Positions 8,283 through 15,988 of a stretch of 64,000 nucleotides of DNA are shown piece by piece (the stretch's first letter is position 1; each line of letters begins with the position of its first letter). The position numbers and the translations under genes were made by a program. Origin of the DNA: Prochlorococcus sp. AG-347-E03 (GTDB lineage: Bacteria > Cyanobacteriota > Cyanobacteriia > PCC-6307 > Cyanobiaceae). The notes under the pieces were generated by a model that was not told where the DNA came from, ran no database searches, and was given only the letters and a program-made list of their open reading frames with translations. The stretch lies in the NCBI GenBank assembly GCA_003279115.1, contig QCBG01000002.1:1-64000 (forward strand). Reading direction: 5' to 3'.

Positions 8283-8990
8283 ATGAGAACTATACTAATA
8301 AGTGGAGCCAATAGAGGTATTGGACTAAATATTGCACATAAAGAATTAAAAGAAGGAAATAGAATTAGTGTCGGGATAAGAGATTTAGAAGCATTAAAAG
8401 GAAGTATTATTGATCCAAATAAATGGCCTGAAGGGAGAATTTTAGTAAGCGAATATGATGCATTGAAAAAAATTACTGCCGAAAATTGGATAAAAAATAC
8501 CTTAAATGAATTTGGAGGATTTGATTCAATAATAAATTGTTCTGGAGTATTATCTAAAGTTCCTTTTTTATTCAAAGATGGTGATGAAGAAGATATTTTA
8601 AATACACTAAATATCAACTTTTTGGCAATTTGGAATTTATGTAGGCTTTCTTGGGATCATTTATGTGCCTCAGGGAGAGGAAGAATTATTGTCTTAGTTT
8701 CAATGAGTGGGAAAAGATCTAAAGGGGATTTAGCAGCTTATTCTTCTTCAAAGTTTGCTTTGATGGGATTATGCCAAACAATGAGAAATAAAGGTTGGGA
8801 TAAAAATATAAGGATTTCAGCAATTTGCCCAAGTTGGGTTAATACAGAAATGGCCCAAAACATCTCTTCCCTAGACAAATCAAGCATGACACAGCCTGAA
8901 GATATTGCTGAAATATGCTCAACGATTCTGAAGTTGCCTAAACAATCAGTACCATTTGAAATAGCCTTAAATTGTAATTATGAAATTTAA
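8283..8990 (+). CDS. Short-chain dehydrogenase/reductase (SDR), substrate unknown
   Basis: The 235-residue protein shows the full SDR set: SGANRGIG near residues 6-13 for NAD(P), NCSG in place of NNAG, a Ser in the VLVSMSGK strand, and YSSSKFAL as the YxxxK catalytic site. The C-terminal part (ICPSWVNTEMAQ) is the usual substrate-loop region. It starts 7 bases after the lycopene cyclase stop, so the two genes are probably one transcript, which hints at carotenoid or isoprenoid chemistry without proving it. Its 3' end overlaps the opposite-strand GIY-YIG-like gene by four bases. Function beyond NAD(P)-dependent oxidoreductase cannot be given. Confidence 0.8.
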   Translation: MRTILISGANRGIGLNIAHKELKEGNRISVGIRDLEALKGSIIDPNKWPEGRILVSEYDALKKITAENWIKNTLNEFGGFDSIINCSGVLSKVPFLFKDGDEEDILNTLNINFLAIWNLCRLSWDHLCASGRGRIIVLVSMSGKRSKGDLAAYSSSKFALMGLCQTMRNKGWDKNIRISAICPSWVNTEMAQNISSLDKSSMTQPEDIAEICSTILKLPKQSVPFEIALNCNYEI

Positions 8991-9529
8991 CCTAATTTGA
9001 AAATTAAGTAAGCCATTGAAAGCATTGCAATTGCAATAAATAAACCTTTTATTCGATTAGTTAATAATGAAAAAAGAGATAAATCTTCAGAAAAGTATCC
9101 CCCAAAACTACCTGTAATAAATAATACAACCATTGGAAGAGAGGCCATTCCAAAAGAATATGATATAGCTTTTACAAATCCAAAATTTAAATAATTAAAA
9201 ATAAAGGAACTTAATGAAAACAATAAAAAAGATGCAAATAGAGTAATGGAAACTTCAGCATCTAAAGTGTGAGGTAAGCTTCCCTTTAATTCAAATTGCT
9301 TTTTGCATTCTCTAATTTGTCTTTTAGAAAGCTTTAAATAACCTGTTTCAGGAATTCTTTCGGACTTATATTTTCTTAGTAATCTTGCTTCAAGAGTTTC
9401 TGGCTCTTTTGTCATAATTGATGTTAATAATTCATCGGGTTTTAATTTCTTAATTTTCTTTTCAAGATTATCCGTTTTCCCAATTCTATATAGGTCTCCC
9501 ACTCTAATAAGGTAAACATATCCCGACAT
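8987..9529 (-). CDS. Membrane-anchored GIY-YIG-like (MUG113/T5orf172-type) protein
   Basis: The N-terminal half (residues 3-75) has the look of a GIY-YIG domain of the MUG113 type: GYVYLI at 3-8, LYRIGKT at 13-19, a helix with E47 in LEARLL, and a GYLKLSKRQI end. The C-terminal half has about three hydrophobic segments (95-115, 123-143, 161-178), so the domain appears tethered to a membrane. The helix that normally carries the catalytic Arg reads NLEKKIKKL, with Lys where Arg is expected, so nuclease activity is doubtful. The gene is alone on the minus strand with no recombination or restriction genes beside it. Domain call is moderate; role unknown. Confidence 0.7.
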   Translation of the reverse strand: MSGYVYLIRVGDLYRIGKTDNLEKKIKKLKPDELLTSIMTKEPETLEARLLRKYKSERIPETGYLKLSKRQIRECKKQFELKGSLPHTLDAEVSITLFASFLLFSLSSFIFNYLNFGFVKAISYSFGMASLPMVVLFITGSFGGYFSEDLSLFSLLTNRIKGLFIAIAMLSMAYLIFKLG

Positions 9530-9603
9530 TTGCGTTGTAAAATTGATACTGTTCCTATTTAGATAATACTAAAAGAATCAGAGAAATTAAAAGTTTTTAC
9601 AAA

Positions 9604-10263
9604 ATGACAAACGATATTTTATATTCATTTCGAAGATGTCCATATGCAATTCGTGCTCGATGGGCTCTATTAATTTGTGAAATAAAAGTAGAGATAAGAG
9701 AAATTGATTTAAAAAATAAACCTCTTGATTTTCTTAATAAATCAAAGACAAAAACCGTTCCAATACTTATTAAAAAAGATCGTGAAGTTATTGAAGAAAG
9801 TCTTGAAATAATTCTATGGGCACTTTCAGAATCAAAAAGGGGAAACATAGAATTAATTTATTTACCTGATAATAAAAAGAAAGATATTTTTGAAATAATT
9901 CATGAAAACGATAACGAATTCAAATATCACTTAGATCGATTTAAATATTCGACAAGATATCACGATATTAATGAAGAATTTCATTTCACAAATGCGATTA
10001 AATTCATCAAGAGGTGTAACGAACTACTTGCAGAAAACAAATACTTTTTTGGCGATAGCCCCACAATCGCTGATTGGTCTATTTGGCCTTTTATAAGACA
10101 ATTTAGAATCGCTTGTGAAAGTCAAAAAAGGACAGATTATTTGGAACCCTCAATAAAAAACTGGCTGGATTCTTTTGAAAATAATGGAAAATTTAAAACC
10201 TTAATGTATAAGTACGAATTATGGGAACCAAATTCTAGAAAGAATTATTTTCCTTCAAATTAG
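9604..10263 (+). CDS. Glutathione S-transferase-like protein
   Basis: The 219-residue protein begins with a thioredoxin-fold domain carrying RRCPYAIRARW (Cys at residue 12 of a CPYA motif, as in omega-like and GrxB-like transferases), a cis-Pro segment KTVPILIKKDREVIEESLEII at about 57-75, and an all-helical C-terminal domain with SPTIADWSIWPFI near 155-165, the typical N-capping and hydrophobic staple of the family. It probably conjugates or reduces substrates with glutathione in the cytoplasm; the substrate is unknown. It is divergent from the GIY-YIG-like gene and converges with a small gene, overlapping its end by four bases. Confidence 0.8.
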   Translation: MTNDILYSFRRCPYAIRARWALLICEIKVEIREIDLKNKPLDFLNKSKTKTVPILIKKDREVIEESLEIILWALSESKRGNIELIYLPDNKKKDIFEIIHENDNEFKYHLDRFKYSTRYHDINEEFHFTNAIKFIKRCNELLAENKYFFGDSPTIADWSIWPFIRQFRIACESQKRTDYLEPSIKNWLDSFENNGKFKTLMYKYELWEPNSRKNYFPSN

Positions 10264-10517
10264 CTTTCTAATAACTTTCTTTTCTCAATTATCCGTGCTA
10301 ACTCCAAAAAATATCCTGCAGTTCTAAATTTACCAATATTCTTTTCTTTAAAATCAAGGTCGCTTCTTATTTCAGCAGTCTCAGCCATAAGCAAATCCAA
10401 ATCATTTGATTCAAGACTATATAATTCACCGAGTTCGATTTCCCTCCCAAGTAAATGACTCCTAAACCACTTCCCTTTATTTTCTTGAGGAGGTATATCG
10501 TAGGAAGCAAATGACAT
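10260..10517 (-). CDS. Small conserved protein of unknown function (85 aa)
   Basis: The frame is a soluble, charged 85-residue protein with an aromatic N-terminal part (KGKWFRSHLLGREIELGEL) and two predicted amphipathic helices towards the C-terminus (ESNDLDLLMAETAEIR and GKFRTAGYFLELARIIEKRK). I do not recognise a named domain. The clean ATG start, codon use like its neighbours and tight four-base convergence with the GST gene support a real gene rather than a shadow. No signal peptide or membrane segment is seen. gltS lies about 40 bases away downstream on the same strand and may be read from the same transcript. Confidence 0.65.
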   Translation of the reverse strand: MSFASYDIPPQENKGKWFRSHLLGREIELGELYSLESNDLDLLMAETAEIRSDLDFKEKNIGKFRTAGYFLELARIIEKRKLLES

Positions 10518-10556
10518 TTAAAAATAAAAAGTAACTATAAGAATATTCTAGAGTTA

Positions 10557-11945
10557 TTAAAGAGATTTTTTCAATTCTCCTTTATTAAAAATATATGCAA
10601 CAAGAAGAATTACAAATGTAATTAAAGCACAAATTTCTGTCCAATAATCTATTCCAATTTTTGCAATCATCAAAGGTGCCAAAACTGTGAAAAATCCCCC
10701 TGATAGAACTAATTGTGCGAATAGCTGTTTTGATGTAAAAATTGGGAGAGTTCTAGAAATATTTTTGGGATCTGCAAGCCTTAAGAGAAGTAATCCTGAA
10801 GCAACTACACCTGTAGAGTTTCCAAACTCTATCAAACTTTTTTCAAACCAGTATTCATTAAATATAAAGTATGCAAAATAAGCAATACAAATTAAATTCC
10901 AAAGTAACCCAAAAATAGTAAAAACTAAGATTATTTTCCAATTTTCAAAAACAATAGAAATATCTAAACTTGCCATAGCCGAAAAAATCAATAAATCAGT
11001 AGATAAAATCCCAATCTCTCTTTGCAAAATATTTGAAATAAATTCTGTATTTTTGGTTTTCTCTAAAATATATCTAATAAGGAGCGAACCTATTAGAATA
11101 AAGGGGAATACTGGAAGCGAAAAAATAATTTCTCTAGAAAAGTCACCAAAAGGATTTGAGATATATTTTAAAAATTTAAGTAATAAAACACCAAAAGAAA
11201 TTGCCAAACCAGAGAATCCAAGATTTATTATCAATATTCTTAAATCCGCAAAAATTCCTATCTTTGTATTTTCTTTTTGATTATCTTTTTTTTCGGAAAT
11301 TTCCTCTGTATCTGAAATACCAAAAGTCCTTCCAAGGAAAATAAAAATACTGCCCAATAATGAAGATGATAAAAGACCCATTGTTGCCATAGCCAGACCG
11401 AGATCTAAACCATTTGGGAAACCTAATCTATTAAAACTCTCTCCGATGATTGATGCCGCTCCATGCCCCCCCTCAAAACCAACCTCGATCAAACATCCCA
11501 TTAGAGGATTAGTATCCATAGTTGGGGGCAAAAAATATTTAACAACTAAACCACCAACGAAAAATTGTCCGAAACCTAGGGAAAGAGCAAGCAAAAATTG
11601 ATTAAAAATAGGTTTAACTAAACCACTTATATTTGGGATAGGCCTGCCCATCATTAAAGTTGCGAAAACTAATGATAAAAGAGGAGTAGGAAAATTACTC
11701 CAAACATTAATTGTTTCTTTGGGCAAGAAGTGTATCGCTCCAAATGGACCTATAGATATACCTAAAATTCCTGATATTACTGCTATTGGCAGTCCAAATC
11801 TCTCGAGCTGAACAGCCAGTTTTAATCTCCTCCCAAAAATCAAGAAAAAAATTATAATTAAAAATCCCAAAAAACTTATATATATAGAATTTGAAAAAAT
11901 ATTTTTATCCTGTAGAGAAATAATATTCAATGACTTCAATAACAT
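10557..11945 (-). CDS. gltS: Sodium/glutamate symporter (GltS family)
   Basis: GltS brings glutamate into the cell together with sodium. The 462-residue product has about 10-12 hydrophobic segments, with the family's internal symmetry: a GLPIAVISGILGISIG segment near residue 52 and the signature GGHGAASIIGESFNRLGFPNG near residue 160, where Gly/His-rich residues line the transport path. It is somewhat longer than E. coli GltS (about 400 residues), mainly through a polar loop near the middle (EEISEKKDNQKEN). It sits downstream of pcbA but behind a strong terminator, so it is likely expressed from its own promoter in the 40 bases after that hairpin. For an ocean oligotroph this points to amino-acid uptake. 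Confidence 0.8.
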   Translation of the reverse strand: MLLKSLNIISLQDKNIFSNSIYISFLGFLIIIFFLIFGRRLKLAVQLERFGLPIAVISGILGISIGPFGAIHFLPKETINVWSNFPTPLLSLVFATLMMGRPIPNISGLVKPIFNQFLLALSLGFGQFFVGGLVVKYFLPPTMDTNPLMGCLIEVGFEGGHGAASIIGESFNRLGFPNGLDLGLAMATMGLLSSSLLGSIFIFLGRTFGISDTEEISEKKDNQKENTKIGIFADLRILIINLGFSGLAISFGVLLLKFLKYISNPFGDFSREIIFSLPVFPFILIGSLLIRYILEKTKNTEFISNILQREIGILSTDLLIFSAMASLDISIVFENWKIILVFTIFGLLWNLICIAYFAYFIFNEYWFEKSLIEFGNSTGVVASGLLLLRLADPKNISRTLPIFTSKQLFAQLVLSGGFFTVLAPLMIAKIGIDYWTEICALITFVILLVAYIFNKGELKKSL

Positions 11946-11987
11946 ATACTAATAAATCTAAATTAATAAACAAAATTTTTCAAATAA

Positions 11988-12014
11988 AAAAGGCTCCGGT
12001 TAGAGGAGCCTTTT
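11988..12014 (-). terminator. Rho-independent terminator of pcbA
   Basis: A perfect 10-bp inverted repeat (AAAAGGCTCC / GGAGCCTTTT) with a 7-base loop lies 25 bases after the pcbA stop. Read on the minus strand the stem is followed by a T-rich run, as expected for an intrinsic terminator. It separates the heavily transcribed antenna gene from gltS. Confidence 0.9.
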
Positions 12015-12038
12015 GATATTAATAAAGAAATTTAGGAA

Positions 12039-13097
12039 TTAATCCTTAAGTGTAACTGTTGCGCTATCAATATTACTAATAGCATTTGTAACTCTCTTAA
12101 AGTCAAAGCCTAAAGCTCTTAAAGCGTGCCATAGGTGACCTTGAATAAAGAAAAATCCAAAGTAGTAGTGAACATTAGCTAACCAAGCTCTTGAGGTATA
12201 AGTACCATCAGGGAGATCAACAGTATCAACCCAATAAGGAGAAATACTAAACTTTAATTCAAGTGGTTCACCAAAAAACTCAACTGGATAAACAGTTGTA
12301 TTAGATGCACTCCAGAAAGCAGCAATAATTGCCATCCAACCTATACCTGCCAAGGACCATGAAAGTACTGCTTCTGCAGATAAAAGACCCTTACCTTTGA
12401 ATTTGGTATATTCACCAACTTGTTTGGTTGCAATATGCCAGGAGCCACCTGTTATTAAAACAAACGCTAAGAAAGCATGGCCTCCCATCACATCCTCTAA
12501 ATCATCAATCAGAAGGAAATCTGTCTGGTGATTCCAAATCTCGGCTAGATTTAAATCATACTCAACTTGCCTTACTGCTCCAATTGCTGGGTCATAAACC
12601 CCGTGAACTCGAGCCCATTCAACAAGAAGAATAACTGCAAATCCAAGAATAATTAAATGGTGACCAAGAATAAATGTCAATTTATCTGGATTATCCCATT
12701 CGATATTGAATTTTCTTGCTCTTGCGACTTCAGAATCTTCTAAATTTCCGGGAAGAAGAAGAGAATGTAAAAGTCCTCCAGCTGCTAAGACCATAGAGGA
12801 AACTAAGTGAACAATTGCTATCGCGAGGACAGGCTTTGTATCTCCCATCATTACTCCATCAGCATCAAACCCAATTCCTAGGGTCGCCAAATGAGGAAGT
12901 GCGATAAGAGGTTGGTGTCCCATTGGAACACTTGGGTCAAATCGTGAAAGTTCGAAAAGGGTGAAAGCACCCGCCCAGAAAACAATTAATCCTGCATGAG
13001 CTACATGAGCAGCAATGAATTTTCCTGAGCGATTTGCTACACCTGAATTACCAGCCCACCATCCATAGGTGGTATCTGGATTACCATAGGTTTGCAT
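12039..13097 (-). CDS. pcbA: Divinyl-chlorophyll a/b-binding antenna protein (Pcb)
   Basis: Pcb proteins are the main thylakoid light-harvesting antenna of Prochlorococcus, taking the place of phycobilisomes; they belong to the CP43/IsiA six-helix family and feed photosystem II or I. The 352 residues show six hydrophobic helices with paired His residues for chlorophyll (for example [79 protein letters not shown]). The large lumenal loop typical of CP43 between helices 5 and 6 is short, as in Pcb/IsiA. No second pcb copy is present here, consistent with a high-light strain. A long upstream region and a strong terminator suggest a single-gene, highly expressed unit. Confidence 0.95.
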   Translation of the reverse strand: MQTYGNPDTTYGWWAGNSGVANRSGKFIAAHVAHAGLIVFWAGAFTLFELSRFDPSVPMGHQPLIALPHLATLGIGFDADGVMMGDTKPVLAIAIVHLVSSMVLAAGGLLHSLLLPGNLEDSEVARARKFNIEWDNPDKLTFILGHHLIILGFAVILLVEWARVHGVYDPAIGAVRQVEYDLNLAEIWNHQTDFLLIDDLEDVMGGHAFLAFVLITGGSWHIATKQVGEYTKFKGKGLLSAEAVLSWSLAGIGWMAIIAAFWSASNTTVYPVEFFGEPLELKFSISPYWVDTVDLPDGTYTSRAWLANVHYYFGFFFIQGHLWHALRALGFDFKRVTNAISNIDSATVTLKD

Positions 13098-13427
13098 TTA
13101 GGAATTGATTAGCTTAAACGTTTTGAGAATACTTTATATTTCACCAAACAGTTGAATTCATAACAAAATTGTAAAGGTTAGTAATCCTAGCTATCGCTAA
13201 ACAAAAAATCTTCATAAGGAAATCCAAGAGCAAAGAAGGTAGATTTAATGTAGAAAAACTTTTCTCAGAGATATAAGTTTTCTAAATTTAACCAGTATTC
13301 TTCAATTCAGAAAAATCTAATAAATTTGATTTTGCTGACATTAAACGATGTTTTGTTTCATTAAACCATCCTGTTTATTGCCTCATTCGCAAACAATTAT
13401 TAAATATGGAATAAGACGTTTAATTTT
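13098..13427. other. Intergenic region upstream of pcbA (330 bases)
   Basis: This gap lies between pcbA (minus) and a small plus-strand frame, and is the only gene-free stretch above 300 bases. It should contain the pcbA promoter: a possible -10 element TATAAAGTAT on the minus strand lies at 13138-13129, about 30 bases before the start codon. A short inverted repeat (AAAATC...GATTTT) at about 13312-13333 and a 20-base imperfect tandem repeat at 13339-13376 are also seen. No tRNA, no long hairpin with a T-run and no riboswitch that I recognise. A small RNA is possible but cannot be shown. Confidence 0.5.
13339..13376. repeat. Imperfect tandem repeat, about 20-base units
   Basis: Two neighbouring units, CATTAAACGATGTTTTGTTT (13339-13358) and CATTAAACCATCCTGTTT (13359-13376), share CATTAAAC, CAT/GAT and TGTTT. 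They lie 50-90 bases upstream of the small frame at 13428 and about 240 bases upstream of pcbA. They could be paired regulator sites or chance in AT-rich DNA. Confidence 0.5.
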
Positions 13428-13604
13428 ATGACTACTTCTCAAGAGTCTTCTAGAAAATTTTCACTAGAAATGAAATCGGAAGTTCATTACAAAAAGGCTG
13501 CAAAATCATACAGAAAATCAAAACAATATATAAACATGATTAATTTATATCCAACTCTACAAAACACTCTAATTGAGTGTAAGGATGAGAATCTTATCGA
13601 ATAG
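13428..13604 (+). CDS. Small basic protein of unknown function (58 aa)
   Basis: An ATG at 13428 opens a 58-codon frame ending in TAG at 13602-13604. The product is rich in Lys, Ser and Tyr (for example KKAAKSYRKSKQY near residues 22-33), with no membrane segment, no cysteine cluster and a short acidic tail. The central part would form an amphipathic helix. It is divergent from pcbA and convergent with the HTH protein at 13647. Size and composition are like the many short conserved proteins of Prochlorococcus, but I do not recognise a family. The start has no strong Shine-Dalgarno sequence. Coding status is likely but not certain. Confidence 0.55.
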   Translation: MTTSQESSRKFSLEMKSEVHYKKAAKSYRKSKQYINMINLYPTLQNTLIECKDENLIE

Positions 13605-13646
13605 AGATTTTATATATTTTTACAAATTAATCAAAAAAATATATTT

Positions 13647-13880
13647 TTAGGCTGCATTATTATATTTTTCTTCAAAATAAAATTTATTAATAATATTTCT
13701 ACACTTTTTTATATTATAAAGTGCTTTAGGCTTCCAAGGTTTTTTCTGACCGAGCGGGGAGCTTTTCCAATGAATTCCTGGCTTAAGTATCCCATTTTCA
13801 CGTAAAGAAGAAAGTTTAATTTCAGTTATTCCAAACTTTTCTGCGGTCAACTCAGATGAAATCCAGATATCCCCTAACAT
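13647..13880 (-). CDS. Small excisionase/MerR-like helix-turn-helix protein (77 aa)
   Basis: The N-terminal part (WISSELTAEKFGITEIKLSSLRENGILKPGIHW) reads like the winged helix of excisionase or MerR-type DNA-binding domains: a first helix that picks up the substrate frame, a turn, and a second helix with a wing starting at GILKPGIHW. The C-terminal part is basic (KKPWKPKALYNIKKCRNIINKFYF). Small proteins of this kind occur in picocyanobacterial genomes, often near integration sites, but no integrase, att repeat or tRNA is visible here. The frame is single, with a clean ATG at 13880. It could regulate neighbouring genes; no target is seen. Moderate confidence in the domain. Confidence 0.65.
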   Translation of the reverse strand: MLGDIWISSELTAEKFGITEIKLSSLRENGILKPGIHWKSSPLGQKKPWKPKALYNIKKCRNIINKFYFEEKYNNAA

Positions 13881-14017
13881 TGAATTAAAGTAAATATAAT
13901 TAATCCTTGATAACGTTAATTTTATTTTTATGAAAGGGGTAAAATTTTTAAATAATTATTAAGTAAGAAAAAATCTAGTATTTATAAAGAAAAATGATTT
14001 AAAAAAGATATATCAAG

Positions 14018-14317
14018 TTAAGAAATATTAAATGCAGAATCTGCATTAACGAATATCTTATTTATATCTCTACGCTTATTGCTGGATTTAAAGTTAATGT
14101 ATTCTTCTGTAATCGATTGAAGCTTTGGAAGATTGATCCAACCCTTGTGCCAATTTCCACTATTTATAAGTTCTTCATAAGTAGTTTTTAAGTAAATTTC
14201 AGAATCAAGTACAGAAACCATTAAAAAAGTAATATTTCCTTTCTCTTTAGTCTTATTTACTAAAACAAAATGTCTCAATCCATTTATGGTTTTATTAGAA
14301 GTCCAGAAATTTTCCAT
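14018..14317 (-). CDS. TIGR02450-type Trp-rich conserved protein (99 aa)
   Basis: The pattern FWTS.....GLRHFVLVNK, then FLMVSVLDSEIYLKTTYEEL and SGNWHKGWINLP, fits the short Trp-rich family known as TIGR02450/DUF2389, whose members keep WT, HF and a closing W..GW. No function has been set for this family. The C-terminal 35 residues (after about 65) are a less conserved basic tail ending in FVNADSAFNIS. The gene follows the small hydrophobic protein at 14320 by two bases and hisS before that, so the three are most likely one transcript (hisS-14320-14018). Family call is from memory of the motif. Confidence 0.6.
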   Translation of the reverse strand: MENFWTSNKTINGLRHFVLVNKTKEKGNITFLMVSVLDSEIYLKTTYEELINSGNWHKGWINLPKLQSITEEYINFKSSNKRRDINKIFVNADSAFNIS

Positions 14318-14319
14318 AA

Positions 14320-14610
14320 TTATTTTTTCTTAATGTTTTTCTCCGAATTTTCTCTAGATATTTTTTTATATTCTTTTCTAATTTCGTCTAATAAAAGTTT
14401 TCTTCTATCCTTATAGTTAAAAGAATCTTGTTTTGATAAGTTGTATCGCTCTTGTTTGGTTAAATTCATCCAATTATTAAGATTCTTTTTATTGAAAATT
14501 ATTAATTTTTTAGCCTTCAAAACTTTTTGTTTTCTATTTAATTTAGGAAAATTTCTTAAATTAAAAAAAATAATTATTAAAAGAAAAATTATTACTAAAA
14601 TCAAGAGCAT
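14320..14610 (-). CDS. Small membrane-anchored basic protein of unknown function
   Basis: The protein starts with a strongly hydrophobic helix (LLILVIIFLLIIIFF, within residues 1-18) followed by about 75 residues that are very Lys/Arg/Asn-rich and would form one or two long helices. It looks like a single-pass protein with a cytoplasmic basic tail. The frame also opens with a GTG at 14613, but the ATG at 14610 overlaps the hisS stop as TGATG, a usual arrangement for coupled translation, and is preferred. No family is recognised. Co-transcription with hisS is likely, a link of function is not shown. Confidence 0.6.
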   Translation of the reverse strand: MLLILVIIFLLIIIFFNLRNFPKLNRKQKVLKAKKLIIFNKKNLNNWMNLTKQERYNLSKQDSFNYKDRRKLLLDEIRKEYKKISRENSEKNIKKK

Positions 14611-15890
14611 CACTTTGCAAGCAAGTTATTATTAATCCACCTTTCTAAGGTAATATCATTCTCAAAAGATAAAACCTCTTCTTTATTCTCATTACCTGAT
14701 TGATCAAAAAGTCTTATTAAAAATTCTCTTTTAGCTGCCTCATTATCACCAATTACAATAATACTTTTAGATTTTAGTTTATTTGCCTTTTTAAATTGTT
14801 TTGAAAATGAAGCTCCACTTAAATCCAACTCAACTATCAAATCATAATTTCTTAATTTTCTAGATAAATCCATAGCTAGTGATTCAGCAATTAAGCCTTG
14901 ATTAATAATATAAATATCAGTATTTCTGGGGACTTCAAGCTCTTTCCCTGCTAGTAAAATTAATCTTTCTAGACCAATAGCGAAACCAATTGCCGGAGTA
15001 TTTGGCCCTCCCATTTGTTTTATTAAATCATCATATCTTCCGCCCCCGCAAACTGTAGCTTGAGAACCTAAAGCTCCACTAGTGATTTCAAAGGCAGTAT
15101 GGGTGTAATAATCTAAACCTCTTACTAAATTAAAATTTTCCACGTAAGGTATTTTTAAAACCTCTAATTGTTTTTTTAAGTCTGAATATCTGTTATGACT
15201 TTTTTCAGACAAAAAATTAAATAATCTTGGTGCATTTTCAAGAGCTTTTTTTGTTTTAATATTCTTTGAGTCCAAAATCCTCAAAGGGTTTTTAGTGATC
15301 CTATTCTGAGAATCTAAATCTAGAGAATTTTTGTTTATTTCTAGCCATTTTAAAAAAGATTTTTGAAAATTTGATCTGTCATTAGTATCACCTAATGTAT
15401 TAATTTCAAGATTGAGTTCTTTTATTCCTAATTTACCTAAGAGATCCCAAGCTAAAGCAATAATTTCAACATCACTTCTAACTGAATCATGCCCAATAAA
15501 CTCAACACCCAACTGATGAAACTGTCTTTGCCTACCTGCTTGAGGTCTTTCGTATCGAAACATAGGACCCATGTACCAAAGTTTTTGAAGAGGATTTGAC
15601 GATATTCCATTTTGTATTAACGCTCGTGCGACTGAGGCTGTTCCTTCAGGCCTGAGAGTGCAAGATCTCTCCCCCCTATCAAGAAATGTATACATCTCCT
15701 TACTTACAACATCTGTTCCTTCTCCAATTCCTCTTATAAATAATTCGGTCATTTCTAGTATTGGTGTTCTTATTTCTTTGATGGATGCTCTCGAAAGCTG
15801 TTCCAATACGATTTTCTCAACGTTTTGCCACTTTATTAATTGATCAGGCAATAGATCTGCTGTTCCTCTTAGATTTTTTAAGTTATTCAA
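14610..15890 (-). CDS. hisS: Histidine-tRNA ligase (HisRS)
   Basis: HisRS charges tRNA-His with histidine. The 426-residue protein is a class II synthetase with motif 1 around KEIRTPILEMTELF (residue 40), motif 2 FRYERPQAGRQRQFHQLGVE (near 110-130), the histidine-specific LVRGLDYYTHTAFEI (near 260) and motif 3 PAIGFAIGLERLILL (near 305). The C-terminal anticodon-binding domain (from about 330) carries the IIVIGDNEA segment. Length and order are standard. It heads a likely three-gene unit with two small proteins. No terminator is seen between them. Confidence 0.95.
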   Translation of the reverse strand: MNNLKNLRGTADLLPDQLIKWQNVEKIVLEQLSRASIKEIRTPILEMTELFIRGIGEGTDVVSKEMYTFLDRGERSCTLRPEGTASVARALIQNGISSNPLQKLWYMGPMFRYERPQAGRQRQFHQLGVEFIGHDSVRSDVEIIALAWDLLGKLGIKELNLEINTLGDTNDRSNFQKSFLKWLEINKNSLDLDSQNRITKNPLRILDSKNIKTKKALENAPRLFNFLSEKSHNRYSDLKKQLEVLKIPYVENFNLVRGLDYYTHTAFEITSGALGSQATVCGGGRYDDLIKQMGGPNTPAIGFAIGLERLILLAGKELEVPRNTDIYIINQGLIAESLAMDLSRKLRNYDLIVELDLSGASFSKQFKKANKLKSKSIIVIGDNEAAKREFLIRLFDQSGNENKEEVLSFENDITLERWINNNLLAK

Positions 15891-15988
15891 AGTTCTAAAA
15901 AATAATTCAAAATTATTAATTCAAGTAGGAATTAATCTTTAATTGATAGTTTTGTGGGACAATTTTAATTTAACATTTAGAAAAACTA

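Noticed and set aside
8246-8617. A 123-codon minus-strand frame opposite the crtL-e end and SDR start
   Set aside because: It lies entirely opposite two well-supported genes, has a low-complexity Ser/Phe/Ile-rich product and no recognisable domain.
12039-13097. Calling the antenna gene psbC (CP43) or isiA
   Set aside because: The large lumenal loop of CP43 is absent, and the sequence and Prochlorococcus context fit Pcb.
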